A DNA stretch of 64,000 nt, taken from contig OZ241979.1 of NCBI GenBank assembly GCA_965204235.1, forward strand, positions 682,001 through 746,000, written 5' to 3'. Position 1 is the first letter of the stretch, and every line of letters starts with the position of its first letter. Position numbers and translations under genes: made by a program. This stretch comes from JAJDTQ01 sp965204235 (GTDB lineage Bacteria > Desulfobacterota > Binatia > UBA9968 > JAJDTQ01). Below are positions 17,343-26,561 of the stretch, piece by piece. Under the pieces are notes generated by a model, which was given only the letters and a program-made list of their open reading frames with translations, searched no databases and was not told the origin of the DNA.

Positions 17343-19256
17343 GTGTGCGGCATTGCCGGTTTCATCGGCGGCTTTTCCCCCGATCTGCTCGGCGAAATGA
17401 ACAAGTGCCTCGCCCACCGCGGTCCTGACGACTCGGGCGAATATTTCGATCCGGAAACGCACCTTGGCCTGACCCATCGACGCCTCTCGATCATCGATGT
17501 CTCCGCTCGCGGCCATCAACCCATGTGGGACGCGACGGATACGGTCTGCATCGTCTTCAACGGCGAGATCTTCAACTTTCGCGAACTGCGGGGGCAACTG
17601 GAAGCAGACGGATATGCGTTCCGCGGCCGTTCCGATACGGAAACCATTCTCAACCTCTACCTGAAATACGGCGACCACGCACTGGAACGGCTCAACGGCA
17701 TGTTCGCCTTCGCCCTGTGGGACACACGGGACGGTTCGCTGCTCGTCGTTCGCGACGGCGTCGGCGTGAAGCCGCTCTACTACTCCGAAACACCGCATGG
17801 ATTGATCTTCGCGAGCGAACTGAAAGCCTTGCTGCACTGCCCGTCCGTGGAGCGGCGGCTCGACTACCGGGCCATCCACGACTACTTGACCTATCTCTGG
17901 TGCCCGGCGCCGCGGACCATGCTCCAGGACGTGAAGAAGCTCGAGCCCGGCGCCGCAATGCGGGTCACCGACGGTCGGGTGACGTCGCGTTGGAACTTCT
18001 ACACCCTCCCCTTCCACCAGCCCATCCGCGCCATGCCGGTGGCGGAAGCATCGAGGCTCGTGCGCGAACAGGTCCAGCGGTCCGTGGATCGCCAGATGAT
18101 GAGCGACGTTCCCGTCGGGGCCCTGCTTTCAGGCGGACTCGACTCGAGCAGCATAGTGGCGTGCGCCGCCCGGAGCGGACATTCCCTCGACTGCTTCACC
18201 ATCGGCTTCCGGGACGAGTCTTACCACTTGGAGGGCAACGTCGATGACCTGCCGTACGCGGAGCGTGTGGCCCGGCACCTGGGCGTGAGCCTGCACACGG
18301 TCCGCGTTGGCCCGGAGATGGCGGAGGAGTTCCAGCGAATGATCTACTCCCTGGACGAGCCTCAAGCGGATTTCGCGGCGATCAACACGTTCTTCATCTG
18401 CCGTCTGGCGCGCGAACGCGGCATCAAGGTGTTGCTCTCCGGCACCGGCGGCGACGACATCTTCTCGGGCTACCGGCGCCATCGCGCCCTCCTGTCGGAG
18501 CGGTACTGGAGTTGGCTGCCGACGTTTGCACGCAAAGGTCTCAGGCGCCTCTCGTCGTGGTTGCCCGTATCCCCGACCCTCGCGCGCCGCATCGGCAGGG
18601 CCTTCTCCTATGCCGACCTCGACGGCGACGAGCGTATCGCCAGCTACTTCCACTGGACACGACCGGCGGTGCTGGAGCCGCTCTACTCCGAAGCCCTGCT
18701 CGAACAGCTCCGGGACTATCCTTTCTCCGCGCCCCTGATGCAGTCGCTGCAGCGCATTCCGGACCACGTCCAGAAACTGAATCGAATGCTCTACCTGGAT
18801 TGCCGTCACTTCCTGCCCGACCACAACCTGAACTACTTCGACAAGATGAGCATGGCCACCGGCGTCGAGGTGCGCGTCCCTCTGCTCGACCCGGACCTGG
18901 TCTCCCTGGCCGCACGACTGCCGGTGGCCTGCAAACAGCGGGGAGGAGTCGGCAAGCGGGTCTTCAAGATGGCCATGGAGCCGCTGTTGCCGCGAGAGGT
19001 CATCTACCGTCCAAAGTCGGGGTTCGGCGTGCCGGTCCGGCATTGGTTGCGCAGCGAATTGCGTCCCATGGTCGATTGCACGCTGTCAGGGGCGTCCGTC
19101 AAGCGCCGCGGGATCTTCGACCCTGCCGCGGTGCGGCGCCTGTTGGACCTGGACCGCTCGGGAGCGGTGGACGCAGCGCACACACTGCTGTCGCTGGTCT
19201 GCATCGAGCTCTGGTGCCGCATGTTCCTGGACGTCCGGATTCCGAGGAGTCCATGA
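17343..19256 (+). CDS. asnB: Asparagine synthetase-like glutamine amidotransferase
   Basis: A 637-residue class II amidotransferase. The start must be GTG 17343, because the nucleophile Cys has to be residue 2 (VCGIAGFIGG); the longer open frame would bury it. The glutaminase domain (1 to about 210) has AHRGPDDSG, HRRLSIID and FNGEIFNF. The synthetase domain has the PP-loop LLSGGLDSSSIVAC. In polysaccharide loci such enzymes are thought to amidate uronic acids or sugars rather than make asparagine, and that fits the neighbouring uronate-forming dehydrogenase. Translation may depend on the upstream hairpin and on how far glycosyltransferase translation runs. The stop overlaps the next ATG. Confidence 0.88.
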   Translation: MCGIAGFIGGFSPDLLGEMNKCLAHRGPDDSGEYFDPETHLGLTHRRLSIIDVSARGHQPMWDATDTVCIVFNGEIFNFRELRGQLEADGYAFRGRSDTETILNLYLKYGDHALERLNGMFAFALWDTRDGSLLVVRDGVGVKPLYYSETPHGLIFASELKALLHCPSVERRLDYRAIHDYLTYLWCPAPRTMLQDVKKLEPGAAMRVTDGRVTSRWNFYTLPFHQPIRAMPVAEASRLVREQVQRSVDRQMMSDVPVGALLSGGLDSSSIVACAARSGHSLDCFTIGFRDESYHLEGNVDDLPYAERVARHLGVSLHTVRVGPEMAEEFQRMIYSLDEPQADFAAINTFFICRLARERGIKVLLSGTGGDDIFSGYRRHRALLSERYWSWLPTFARKGLRRLSSWLPVSPTLARRIGRAFSYADLDGDERIASYFHWTRPAVLEPLYSEALLEQLRDYPFSAPLMQSLQRIPDHVQKLNRMLYLDCRHFLPDHNLNYFDKMSMATGVEVRVPLLDPDLVSLAARLPVACKQRGGVGKRVFKMAMEPLLPREVIYRPKSGFGVPVRHWLRSELRPMVDCTLSGASVKRRGIFDPAAVRRLLDLDRSGAVDAAHTLLSLVCIELWCRMFLDVRIPRSP

Positions 19257-20476
19257 CGTGGTTGCGCCCACCCGTGGGCGCGGAAGAAGCGGCGAACCAT
19301 TCGAGCCCATCGAACACCATGAAGACGGCCGCGAGAAAAAACCGCCGTTTCCTGCTCCTGGGCGATTTGCCGCCGCCGTCCCACGGCCAATCCCTGTCGT
19401 TCGAGATGTTGTGCCGCGAGCTCCCCGGCCGCGGCTTCGACTGCCGGGTCGTGGACCTGGGCAGGAAGCGCCCTTCTCCCTGGTCCCGGATGTCCGGGGG
19501 GCGCGCGACGGAGGTGTGCAGCGCTCTCGTCCGGTTTGCGGCCGACCTGGCGAGGGGCTACCGACGAATCTACCTCCTGATAGCCCGGTCCCGGGCAGGG
19601 TTCCTGCGCGACCTGCTGTTCATCTGGAGCGCCTGGCTGTGCGGTTGCCGCATCGTCGTCCACCTGAAGGGAGGGAACTACGATGGGTTCTACCGGGAGC
19701 AGCCCGGGTTCTGGCGTTTCCTGATCCGCCACACACTGCGCCGCGTCCATCGGATCATCGTCCTGAGCGAGCGGTTGCGCGGCATGTATGCCTTCGATCC
19801 CGCGCTTCGGGAACGAATCGTGGTCGTAACGAACGGTCCCCCCCGGGCGTTGCAGGGAAAACCGCGATACCGGGACGAGCGCACGGAGGGTCCTGTACGG
19901 CTGCTGTTCCTGTCGAACCTCAGACAATCCAAGGGCTACTACGACGTGTTGGAGGCCGCGGCGATCCTGTGCCGCACCACGACCATGCGGCTGCAAGCCA
20001 CGTTCGCCGGCAGTTTCCTGTCGATGCCCGAAGACGCAATACCCATGTCGCCGGAAGAAGCCGAAACAGCGTTCCTGGAACGTATCAAGAGGAGTGGTCT
20101 CGGAGGCATTGCCCATTACGCAGGGCCGGTGACCGGCGAGGCGAAACAGCGCTTGCTCGACACCAGCGACTTCTTCCTGCTGCCCACGTACTGTATGGAT
20201 GAGGGCCAGCCCGTATCGATTATCGAGGCCATGTCACAGGGTTGTGTGGTGATCGCGACCCGTTTCGGGGCGATTCCGGACATGGTGATGGACGGCGAAA
20301 CCGGCGTCCTGGTCGATCACGGTCGTCCGGAGCAGATCGCGGACGCCGTACGCCGGATTGCAGGCGATGCAGAAAGGTACACGGCCATGAGCCGGGCCGC
20401 GGTCGAGCGTTACGAAAAGAACTTTACCGTACGCCGGCACATGGACGCGATGGTTTCGGTGCTCGAGACCGTATGA
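19253..20476 (+). CDS. Family 4 glycosyltransferase
   Basis: About 407 residues; ATG 19253 overlaps the asnB stop (ATGA) and follows GAGGAG. A second ATG at 19319 is also possible, since conserved sequence starts near RRFLLLGDLPPPSHGQS. GT-B features: an N-terminal phosphate-like loop region, LLFLSNLRQSKGYYDVLEA opening the C-terminal domain, and DEGQPVSIIEAMSQGCVVIATRFGAIPD, which holds the EX7E-type donor site. Cytoplasmic sugar transfer to a lipid-linked repeat unit is expected. It ends the rightward operon and meets the leftward operon head-on 24 bases later. Confidence 0.87.
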   Translation: MTWLRPPVGAEEAANHSSPSNTMKTAARKNRRFLLLGDLPPPSHGQSLSFEMLCRELPGRGFDCRVVDLGRKRPSPWSRMSGGRATEVCSALVRFAADLARGYRRIYLLIARSRAGFLRDLLFIWSAWLCGCRIVVHLKGGNYDGFYREQPGFWRFLIRHTLRRVHRIIVLSERLRGMYAFDPALRERIVVVTNGPPRALQGKPRYRDERTEGPVRLLFLSNLRQSKGYYDVLEAAAILCRTTTMRLQATFAGSFLSMPEDAIPMSPEEAETAFLERIKRSGLGGIAHYAGPVTGEAKQRLLDTSDFFLLPTYCMDEGQPVSIIEAMSQGCVVIATRFGAIPDMVMDGETGVLVDHGRPEQIADAVRRIAGDAERYTAMSRAAVERYEKNFTVRRHMDAMVSVLETV

Positions 20477-20500
20477 GGAACGCTTTCTCGATGAACTGCT

Positions 20501-21805
20501 TCAGGAGTGCTCGTGATCGTCCCTCACGAGGATCATCGGAGTCTTCCCGGCGATGGTGCGCTCGAGTTCCGGTACTTCCCGGACCTTCAGGAACTCGCCG
20601 AACCGGGGATCGATCCGGTGCGCCATGCCGCGGATCCTCCTGACGTCGGCTTCCGCAAGGGTCTTGCTCACGGTGACGTTCAGGGTCACCCGATCCTTCC
20701 CGGATATGGCCTGGTAGCCGGTGATCCCGGGCACGCCGCGAACGATATGGGAAAGCGCTTCCGAATGCAGGCTTCGACCGTCGGGCAACCGAACGGTTCG
20801 GTTGCTCCGTCCCGCGACGCGGCCAAAGGAGAGGGCGGAACACCCGGCGGCTTGCCGCGACTCGTCCGAGACTTCGTAGGAGTCGTGCAACCGATAGCGG
20901 AACAGCGGCGTACAACGTCGGAACAGGGAGGTTACGAAGACTTCCTGCAACTCCGGCCCCGGGGTGTATTCGAGCAGGTAACTCTTCCAGAATACTCGAT
21001 AACCGCCGGCCGGATGGGTGTGGGCGACGAGGCCGGTTTCCACCGAGCCGTACTCCATCCCCACGGGAGCATGGAAGACGTCCTCGATGCGTGTTTCCGA
21101 GTCCTCGAAGGGAAACCCTTCGGCCGCGGCGATTACGGCCTTCAGGCCGAGAGCGGCATAGGCGGAAGACAAACGGGCGTTGGTCCTTGCCAATCGATCC
21201 AGGTAACATGCGTAACCGATGACGAAACGGGCCTTGGCGGCCAACAGGCGTCTTCCGGCGTTTTCGAGCGCAGCCTCCGACATGTCGTAACAGGAGTGCC
21301 TTCGGTAGTTCTGGATCCGGTCCTTGATGGACCTGTATAACCCGTTCACCTTCCCCCGCCACCCCTCTCCCAGCAAGTGCGAATGGCCCCAATACAGCAT
21401 CAGGCGGTCACGTGGACCGATTCCATACCAGGAACGACCCAGCCACGGATCCAGCCGGTTCTCTTCGTATTCCCTGCGCCAGGACGGGACCTGCAGGGGC
21501 TTGGCCGTGCTCCCGCCGGTGACCCGGTTGCCGTCGGGGCGCGGATACGGGTTCCAACAAGGAACATCCGTATCCCGGAGGATCTCCCTGGTCAACGGCG
21601 GCGCCGCGGCAATGTATTGCGGCAGGGAAGCAAAGCGCCGGGGCAAGCCGTTCTCCACCAGTCTTCGGTAATACGGGATGTTTCGAGACGCCCAGTCCCA
21701 TAGTTCATTGACTCGCACAAGCTGGTATTCGGCGATCCGGGACGAGGACCATGTCCGGTAATCGAGATCGAGCGCCTGCAATCGAGATTCGGAAATCCAA
21801 GCCAT
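20501..21805 (-). CDS. CapK/PaaK-like adenylate-forming enzyme
   Basis: A 434-residue protein of the phenylacetate-CoA ligase/CapK group of ANL enzymes. Visible family marks are the opening YRRLVENGLP, the Ser/Thr/Gly-rich ATP loop as VTGGSTAKPLQVPSW (the canonical TSGTTGxP loop is degenerate), MEYGSVETGLVAHTH in place of YGxTE, RYRLHDSYEV, and GRVAGRSNRTVRLPDGR. Capsule-locus members are assumed to activate an acyl group for transfer to the polymer. It starts 9 bases after the DUF362 gene ends and is the last gene of the leftward operon. The degenerate ATP loop makes its activity uncertain. Confidence 0.78.
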   Translation of the reverse strand: MAWISESRLQALDLDYRTWSSSRIAEYQLVRVNELWDWASRNIPYYRRLVENGLPRRFASLPQYIAAAPPLTREILRDTDVPCWNPYPRPDGNRVTGGSTAKPLQVPSWRREYEENRLDPWLGRSWYGIGPRDRLMLYWGHSHLLGEGWRGKVNGLYRSIKDRIQNYRRHSCYDMSEAALENAGRRLLAAKARFVIGYACYLDRLARTNARLSSAYAALGLKAVIAAAEGFPFEDSETRIEDVFHAPVGMEYGSVETGLVAHTHPAGGYRVFWKSYLLEYTPGPELQEVFVTSLFRRCTPLFRYRLHDSYEVSDESRQAAGCSALSFGRVAGRSNRTVRLPDGRSLHSEALSHIVRGVPGITGYQAISGKDRVTLNVTVSKTLAEADVRRIRGMAHRIDPRFGEFLKVREVPELERTIAGKTPMILVRDDHEHS

Positions 21806-21814
21806 CTTGCGCTC

Positions 21815-23266
21815 TCACAAGGCATGGCTCGACAAGTAGGAGCGCCATCCCCTGGGGACGGTGAACGGTCGTGACAACACGGGCGCCAACTCCTCTTCGG
21901 CCACCGGCCTGCCGTTGGAGGATATGGACGGTTCCCCGTCCGCGGCGTCCCCCTGCCGACCCATGGTTCTCGATGCCCGCAGGAGCGGCAAAGCCTCCGG
22001 ACGGTAACCCATGAGTCTCCATGCAATTCGATCGGCGAGAGCCGGCTCATCGGCGAACAGGAGCGTGCCGCAGTCCACCGGCCGCGGCGCGAGCGGTCCG
22101 TTGCCCTCGCCGCCGACGACGCCGTCCACCAGCACCAGGTGCCTTCGCTGCCGGCTCCGGTGCAATGCGCCGCTGCTGTCTCCGTACTGCAATATCCGAT
22201 GGAGGTCCAGCACCATTCGCCAAGCCGTATCGTTGCCGTGCCATGATCCGCCGAGGGTGACTCCCAGCCGTCGCAAGGCGCTGCGCAGCAGGTAATACAG
22301 GACCTCCATGCTTCCCTGCAGCGGCGACCCCGGTCCCCGGCGGTTCAGCCAGTCGTGAAAATGCGACAGGGGAGTGGCGAAGGCATGTCTTGCGGGAAAC
22401 TCGTCCCCCCCTCTGGAGGGCGATCCGAAGCGGTGGTGCGCCAGACAATCCTTGTGACCCACGGAACCGACCATCCCTTTCAGTGCGCACGTCAACCCGA
22501 CCTTCTCGTGCGTCTTCAACTTCGGCAGGCTGACGATGGTCTGTGCGTCGAGCACGGATTTATGGATGACGTACACGTGGGAGGCTCGCGAGTGGTAGCG
22601 GTCGGTCCGGTCCGGGTTGTAGTCCATGACGCGAAAGGGAGACGACGTGTCCCTCCTTTCGGCCAGCAGGCTGCTGTCGCCCAGGTCGAAAACCGCGGCA
22701 ACCGAGTCGTCCCCAAGGTTGCGCGACCGCACCGTTCTTCCGAGGATCGTCTTCTCCGTGGCGAAAAGGCGCAGGTCCTCGGCGCGCACGGAAGCTCCCT
22801 CCGCGGCATAGAACCCGGCCGCCTGATCGGCGCCCGTGTCGGCAAGCACCCTCGACCATTTGCATGACTGCAAGGGGGCGTTGCCGAATACGACGTTCCC
22901 CTTTGCCCCGACGGCGATCCATACATAATCGATCAACGCGCGAAGTACGGAGCCGTGGATGCATTTGGCCTGAAAATCCCGTAACGATTCCACCGGCCTC
23001 CGGTGGTGCACGAAGTTGCAAAGTACGAACGCACGGCTGCCGGGCGCCATGTAACCGCCCAGCGGATTCCACGAAGAGCTTCCAAAGCGGCGCCGGTCCA
23101 GTCCGGCGTCCGCCAGCGCCTGCCTCACGAGCCGATACACCGGATTCTCCCGTTTGGAGATCGTATCGAACGGATACTCGGGAAAACGTTCACTCGGGGA
23201 AAAGAAGTCGTCCCCCTTCGGGTATTGCATGCCGCGCCGAGTCACGACGGATGCCTTCGCGTCCAT
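21815..23266 (-). CDS. DUF362-domain protein
   Basis: About 483 residues. ATG 23266 is chosen because GAGGAAGGGGG lies eight bases upstream; the frame is open back to a GTG at 23341 that abuts the previous stop. The DUF362 core is recognisable in VSLPKLKTHEKVGLTCALKGMVG, with KDCLAHHR and VDGVVGGEGNGP. Cysteines are scattered and no ferredoxin-like CxxCxxC cluster is present, unlike longer DUF362 proteins that carry 4Fe-4S domains. DUF362 proteins occur in some polysaccharide clusters, but their reaction is not established. Its position between a glycosyltransferase and a CapK-like enzyme suggests a role in decorating the polymer. Confidence 0.8.
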   Translation of the reverse strand: MDAKASVVTRRGMQYPKGDDFFSPSERFPEYPFDTISKRENPVYRLVRQALADAGLDRRRFGSSSWNPLGGYMAPGSRAFVLCNFVHHRRPVESLRDFQAKCIHGSVLRALIDYVWIAVGAKGNVVFGNAPLQSCKWSRVLADTGADQAAGFYAAEGASVRAEDLRLFATEKTILGRTVRSRNLGDDSVAAVFDLGDSSLLAERRDTSSPFRVMDYNPDRTDRYHSRASHVYVIHKSVLDAQTIVSLPKLKTHEKVGLTCALKGMVGSVGHKDCLAHHRFGSPSRGGDEFPARHAFATPLSHFHDWLNRRGPGSPLQGSMEVLYYLLRSALRRLGVTLGGSWHGNDTAWRMVLDLHRILQYGDSSGALHRSRQRRHLVLVDGVVGGEGNGPLAPRPVDCGTLLFADEPALADRIAWRLMGYRPEALPLLRASRTMGRQGDAADGEPSISSNGRPVAEEELAPVLSRPFTVPRGWRSYLSSHAL

Positions 23267-23341
23267 GGCAGTGCCCCCTTCCTCGATCCAACCTCCCGGC
23301 GCCGTGCCGTCCACGTTCCGGACGGCGCCGCCCGAACCCAC

Positions 23342-24475
23342 TCAAGCGGGCCTGGCATCACCCGGAATCAGGCCGAGAGCTTCGACCAGTTCGGGAAGGA
23401 CACGCTCCTGGTCGAATCCGGATGCCGCCGCTCTTGCGCCGTCGGCCAGCCGGCGCCGCAACTCGCGGTCGGCGGCAAGCCTTGTCATGGCTGCCGCGAA
23501 GGCTTCCCGGTCGCCGGTCTTGACGATGAGGCCGTTGACTCCGTCCCGGACGATCTCCGACGGCCCGGGCAGGTCGCTTGCGATGACCGGCAGACCCGCA
23601 AAAAACGCCTCGATGATCGCTCCGGGATGCCCTTCGGACCAAGCGCGGCTCGGGAACGCCAGGACGTCGTGCTGTTGCAACGCGGCCCGCAGCCGGTCGT
23701 TGGTCAGGCAGTCATGTACGAACACGTCCGGCGTCCGTCGTGCTCGTTCGACCATGCTGCCGGGGACCGAGCCGTAGATATGCGCCTCCATGAACCCCGT
23801 CGACGCTCGAGGGCTGCGCGCCCGTTCGAAGGCGTCGAGCAGGACGTCGAGTCCCTTCTCCGGCGTCCCCGACTCCGACTCGGTTGACACGGTCCTCCCC
23901 ACGAAAACGAAGCTCGTCCTTCCCCGGGGGCGACGGATGGGGGGCGAGACCGGACCCCGGGGGCGCAAACCCCCGGTCACGACGGTCTTCGCCCGCAACC
24001 GCTCGGGGAGGTCGTTCCGCGCCACTTCCGTCTGCACGGAAAAGGCGTCGACGGCCTGGAACAGGGAAAGACACGCGGCGCGCAGGGGCGCCGGCAGGCG
24101 CTTTGTCTGGAATACCGCCCGCCCGCCCGTCATCCGAGCCACACAGCGCCTGCGGAACAGCTTGGCGCAGAACACGAACGCGAGACCGTAGGAGAAGCAG
24201 AAGTCGCTCGTTCCGACAAGGACGACGGTGTCCACCCGAGGCGTCCGCATCAACGCCCGCAATACACCCACCAGGGTGCGCCGGTGGCTCAAGGGACCGG
24301 GCAAACCGCCATGGTCGTAAAACGGGTGATGAACGGGCAGGTCGAATCCTTCCATGGCAAGACGGGGAAACCGGCCAAGGTAATCGACCAGGATATCGAA
24401 CGTGACACGAGCGCCTCCGTCCCGGTAGGGCGGAGGTCCGATCAGAAGCAAACGGCTACTCCCCGGCTTTCGCAT
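23342..24475 (-). CDS. Family 4 glycosyltransferase
   Basis: A 377-residue GT-B enzyme. The N-terminus LLLIGPPPYRDGGARVTFDIL carries the glycine-rich acceptor-side loop. The C-terminal half has TSFVFVGRTVSTES, EKGLDVLLDAFERA and EGHPGAIIEAFFAGLPVIASDLPGPSEIV, the EX7E donor site. The start overlaps the end of the upstream amidotransferase gene by 20 bases, showing tight operon packing. It would add one sugar of the repeat unit in the cytoplasm. Confidence 0.87.
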   Translation of the reverse strand: MRKPGSSRLLLIGPPPYRDGGARVTFDILVDYLGRFPRLAMEGFDLPVHHPFYDHGGLPGPLSHRRTLVGVLRALMRTPRVDTVVLVGTSDFCFSYGLAFVFCAKLFRRRCVARMTGGRAVFQTKRLPAPLRAACLSLFQAVDAFSVQTEVARNDLPERLRAKTVVTGGLRPRGPVSPPIRRPRGRTSFVFVGRTVSTESESGTPEKGLDVLLDAFERARSPRASTGFMEAHIYGSVPGSMVERARRTPDVFVHDCLTNDRLRAALQQHDVLAFPSRAWSEGHPGAIIEAFFAGLPVIASDLPGPSEIVRDGVNGLIVKTGDREAFAAAMTRLAADRELRRRLADGARAAASGFDQERVLPELVEALGLIPGDARPA

Positions 24476-26498
24476 CGGCCGTACTTCGGATCCAGGAGGC
24501 GCTCCCCGTTCTACGGTGCGGCGCGTTGGCCAGGCGGCTTTGCCGAACGTGGTCGAACCACGCCTGGAACATCAGGACACTCCAGAGATGATTTTCCCAT
24601 GACTCTCGTCCGCTCAGATGCTCGTTCCACTTCCGGCGGATGGGGCGCGGATCGAAAAAACCGTCCTGCTGCAGCCGCCGTTCGTCGAGCAGGGCTTCCG
24701 CCCAATCCCGGAGCGGTCCACGCAGCCATGCGGCGAGCGGTACGCTGAACCCTGCCTTGGGGCGTTCGACGAGCTCCTTCGGTACGTGTCGATAGAGCAC
24801 CTGCCGCAGGATCCACTTGCTGCGGCCGTTGCGGATCTTGAAGGACAGGGGCAACCGCCAGACGAACTCCACCACCCGGTGGTCCAGGAACGGCGCGCGG
24901 GTCTCCAGGCTCACCCCCATCGCGGCCCGGTCCACCTTGACCAGGATGTCGTCCGGGAGATAGCTCAAGGTGTCCACCGCCATCAGTCGGTCCGCGAGTC
25001 CGGTCGCGTCGGGCCAGGTTGCCGGTTGGTTCAGCACGGTTCGGGGCTCGGAGGTCCCGGGCACGGTCGCAGGCGGGTTCGGCCAATGCGAGAGCCGTCG
25101 GTAGTGGAACTCCTCCGGCGTCCGGGACCTCGCCAGCCACGTTGCCCTGCGGACCCTCCCCGGCGTCCAGCGCCGCCTTCGACTCGTCGGCAGCCGGCGA
25201 AGCATTCGAGCCGGCAAACCGTCCGGTCCCGGCACCAACAGGGAGGCGGTCCGGCGGAGCGACATCGGAGTACTCGACAACAAGCGCCACTTGCGAGGGG
25301 TCGAAGAATGGTGGTCGTATCCGCCGAACAGCTCGTCGCCACCGTCGCCGGACAGGGCGACGGTCACCTGCCGGCGAGCCATCCCGGCGACCAGGAAAGT
25401 GGGGATCTGGGAGTGGTCGGCAAAGGGTTCGTCGAACAGGTCGGGCAAGCGGGAGAGGATGTCCTGCGCCTCCTGCGCCGACACGTACAGTTCGGTGTGC
25501 TCGGTTCGAAGGCGCCTTGCCACCGCCTTGGCGTGCGCCGCTTCGTTGTAGGCAGGGTCTTCGAACCCGATGGTGAACGTGCGCACCGGTCGCTCGGACT
25601 GGGCCTGCATCAAAGCCACCACGGTGGAAGAGTCGATCCCGCCGGAGAGGAACGCTCCGAGGGGAACGTCCGCGACCATCTGCCGGCCCACCGCCTGCAG
25701 CAACACGTCGTGCAACGCGTCCACCGCGTCTCCGGGAGCGCCCTCGAACGGCCGCGCCCGGCCGGACGTGACCGCCTCCCGAAAGGACCAGTACGGCCGC
25801 GGCTCCGGCCATTCGCCGGCCGGTTGCCGCGAAGCGCGGGCCGCGACGCTCACACAGGTGCCGGCCGGCAGCTTCCGCACCCCTCGGTAGATCGACCAGG
25901 GCGCCGGGATGTAGGCATGGCGCAGGAGCAGGGTGAGCACGTCCCGGTCGATCTCCCCCGCGAACGCCGGGTGCATGGCGAATGCCTTGAGCTCGGACCC
26001 GAACAGGAACGTACCGTTCTGCCAGCCGTAATAGAGCGGCTTCTCCCCTACCCGGTCGCGGGCGAGGCGCAGTATCCGGTCGTCCCGGTTCCAGACCGCG
26101 AGGGCGAACATGCCGACCGCGGCTCGCAACGCCTCCTCCAGACCCCAGCATTCGATGGCGGCGAGCAGCGTCTCCGTGTCGGAACGCCCCCTCCAGCACG
26201 GAGGGTCCGGGTGTCCGGCTTCGATCCGGCGCCGAAGGTCCCCGTGGTTGTATATCTCGCCGTTGAAGACGATGACGTTGCGCCCGGAGGCCGACTCCAT
26301 GGGCTGACCACCCGCGGGCGACAGGTCCATGACGGCCAGGCGGCGATGGGCGAGCGCGATTCCCGCTTCGCGGTCGAGCCAGGTCCCGGCATCGTCCGGG
26401 CCGCGGTGCGCGACCGCATCCGCCATTTCGCGGGCGATGGCGAGCGCTTCTTCCGGTGAGGTTCGATCCGCACCCAGGAAACCGGCTATGCCGCACAT
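24456..26498 (-). CDS. asnB: Second asparagine synthetase-like amidotransferase
   Basis: A 680-residue class II amidotransferase with MCGIAGFLG, so Cys2 is the N-terminal nucleophile and the start at 26498 is fixed. GGGAG lies eight bases upstream. Glutaminase motifs: AHRGPDDAG, HRRLAVMD, FNGEIYNH. Synthetase motifs: FLSGGIDSSTVVAL and DGGDELFGGYDHH. It is clearly diverged from the copy at 17343, so the two are not a recent duplication. Two such enzymes in one locus point to two different amidation steps, or one dedicated to asparagine. It belongs to the leftward Wzy-Wzx operon. Confidence 0.88.
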   Translation of the reverse strand: MCGIAGFLGADRTSPEEALAIAREMADAVAHRGPDDAGTWLDREAGIALAHRRLAVMDLSPAGGQPMESASGRNVIVFNGEIYNHGDLRRRIEAGHPDPPCWRGRSDTETLLAAIECWGLEEALRAAVGMFALAVWNRDDRILRLARDRVGEKPLYYGWQNGTFLFGSELKAFAMHPAFAGEIDRDVLTLLLRHAYIPAPWSIYRGVRKLPAGTCVSVAARASRQPAGEWPEPRPYWSFREAVTSGRARPFEGAPGDAVDALHDVLLQAVGRQMVADVPLGAFLSGGIDSSTVVALMQAQSERPVRTFTIGFEDPAYNEAAHAKAVARRLRTEHTELYVSAQEAQDILSRLPDLFDEPFADHSQIPTFLVAGMARRQVTVALSGDGGDELFGGYDHHSSTPRKWRLLSSTPMSLRRTASLLVPGPDGLPARMLRRLPTSRRRRWTPGRVRRATWLARSRTPEEFHYRRLSHWPNPPATVPGTSEPRTVLNQPATWPDATGLADRLMAVDTLSYLPDDILVKVDRAAMGVSLETRAPFLDHRVVEFVWRLPLSFKIRNGRSKWILRQVLYRHVPKELVERPKAGFSVPLAAWLRGPLRDWAEALLDERRLQQDGFFDPRPIRRKWNEHLSGRESWENHLWSVLMFQAWFDHVRQSRLANAPHRRTGSASWIRSTADAKAGE

Positions 26499-26561
26499 GC
26501 AATGTCTCCCACCGCTCTCGTCACGGCCCTCCCCCTCCCCTTCTCTCGCCCATGATAACAG

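Noticed and set aside
17283..17343. Longer asnB start upstream of GTG 17343
   Set aside because: The glutaminase nucleophile Cys must directly follow the initiator Met.
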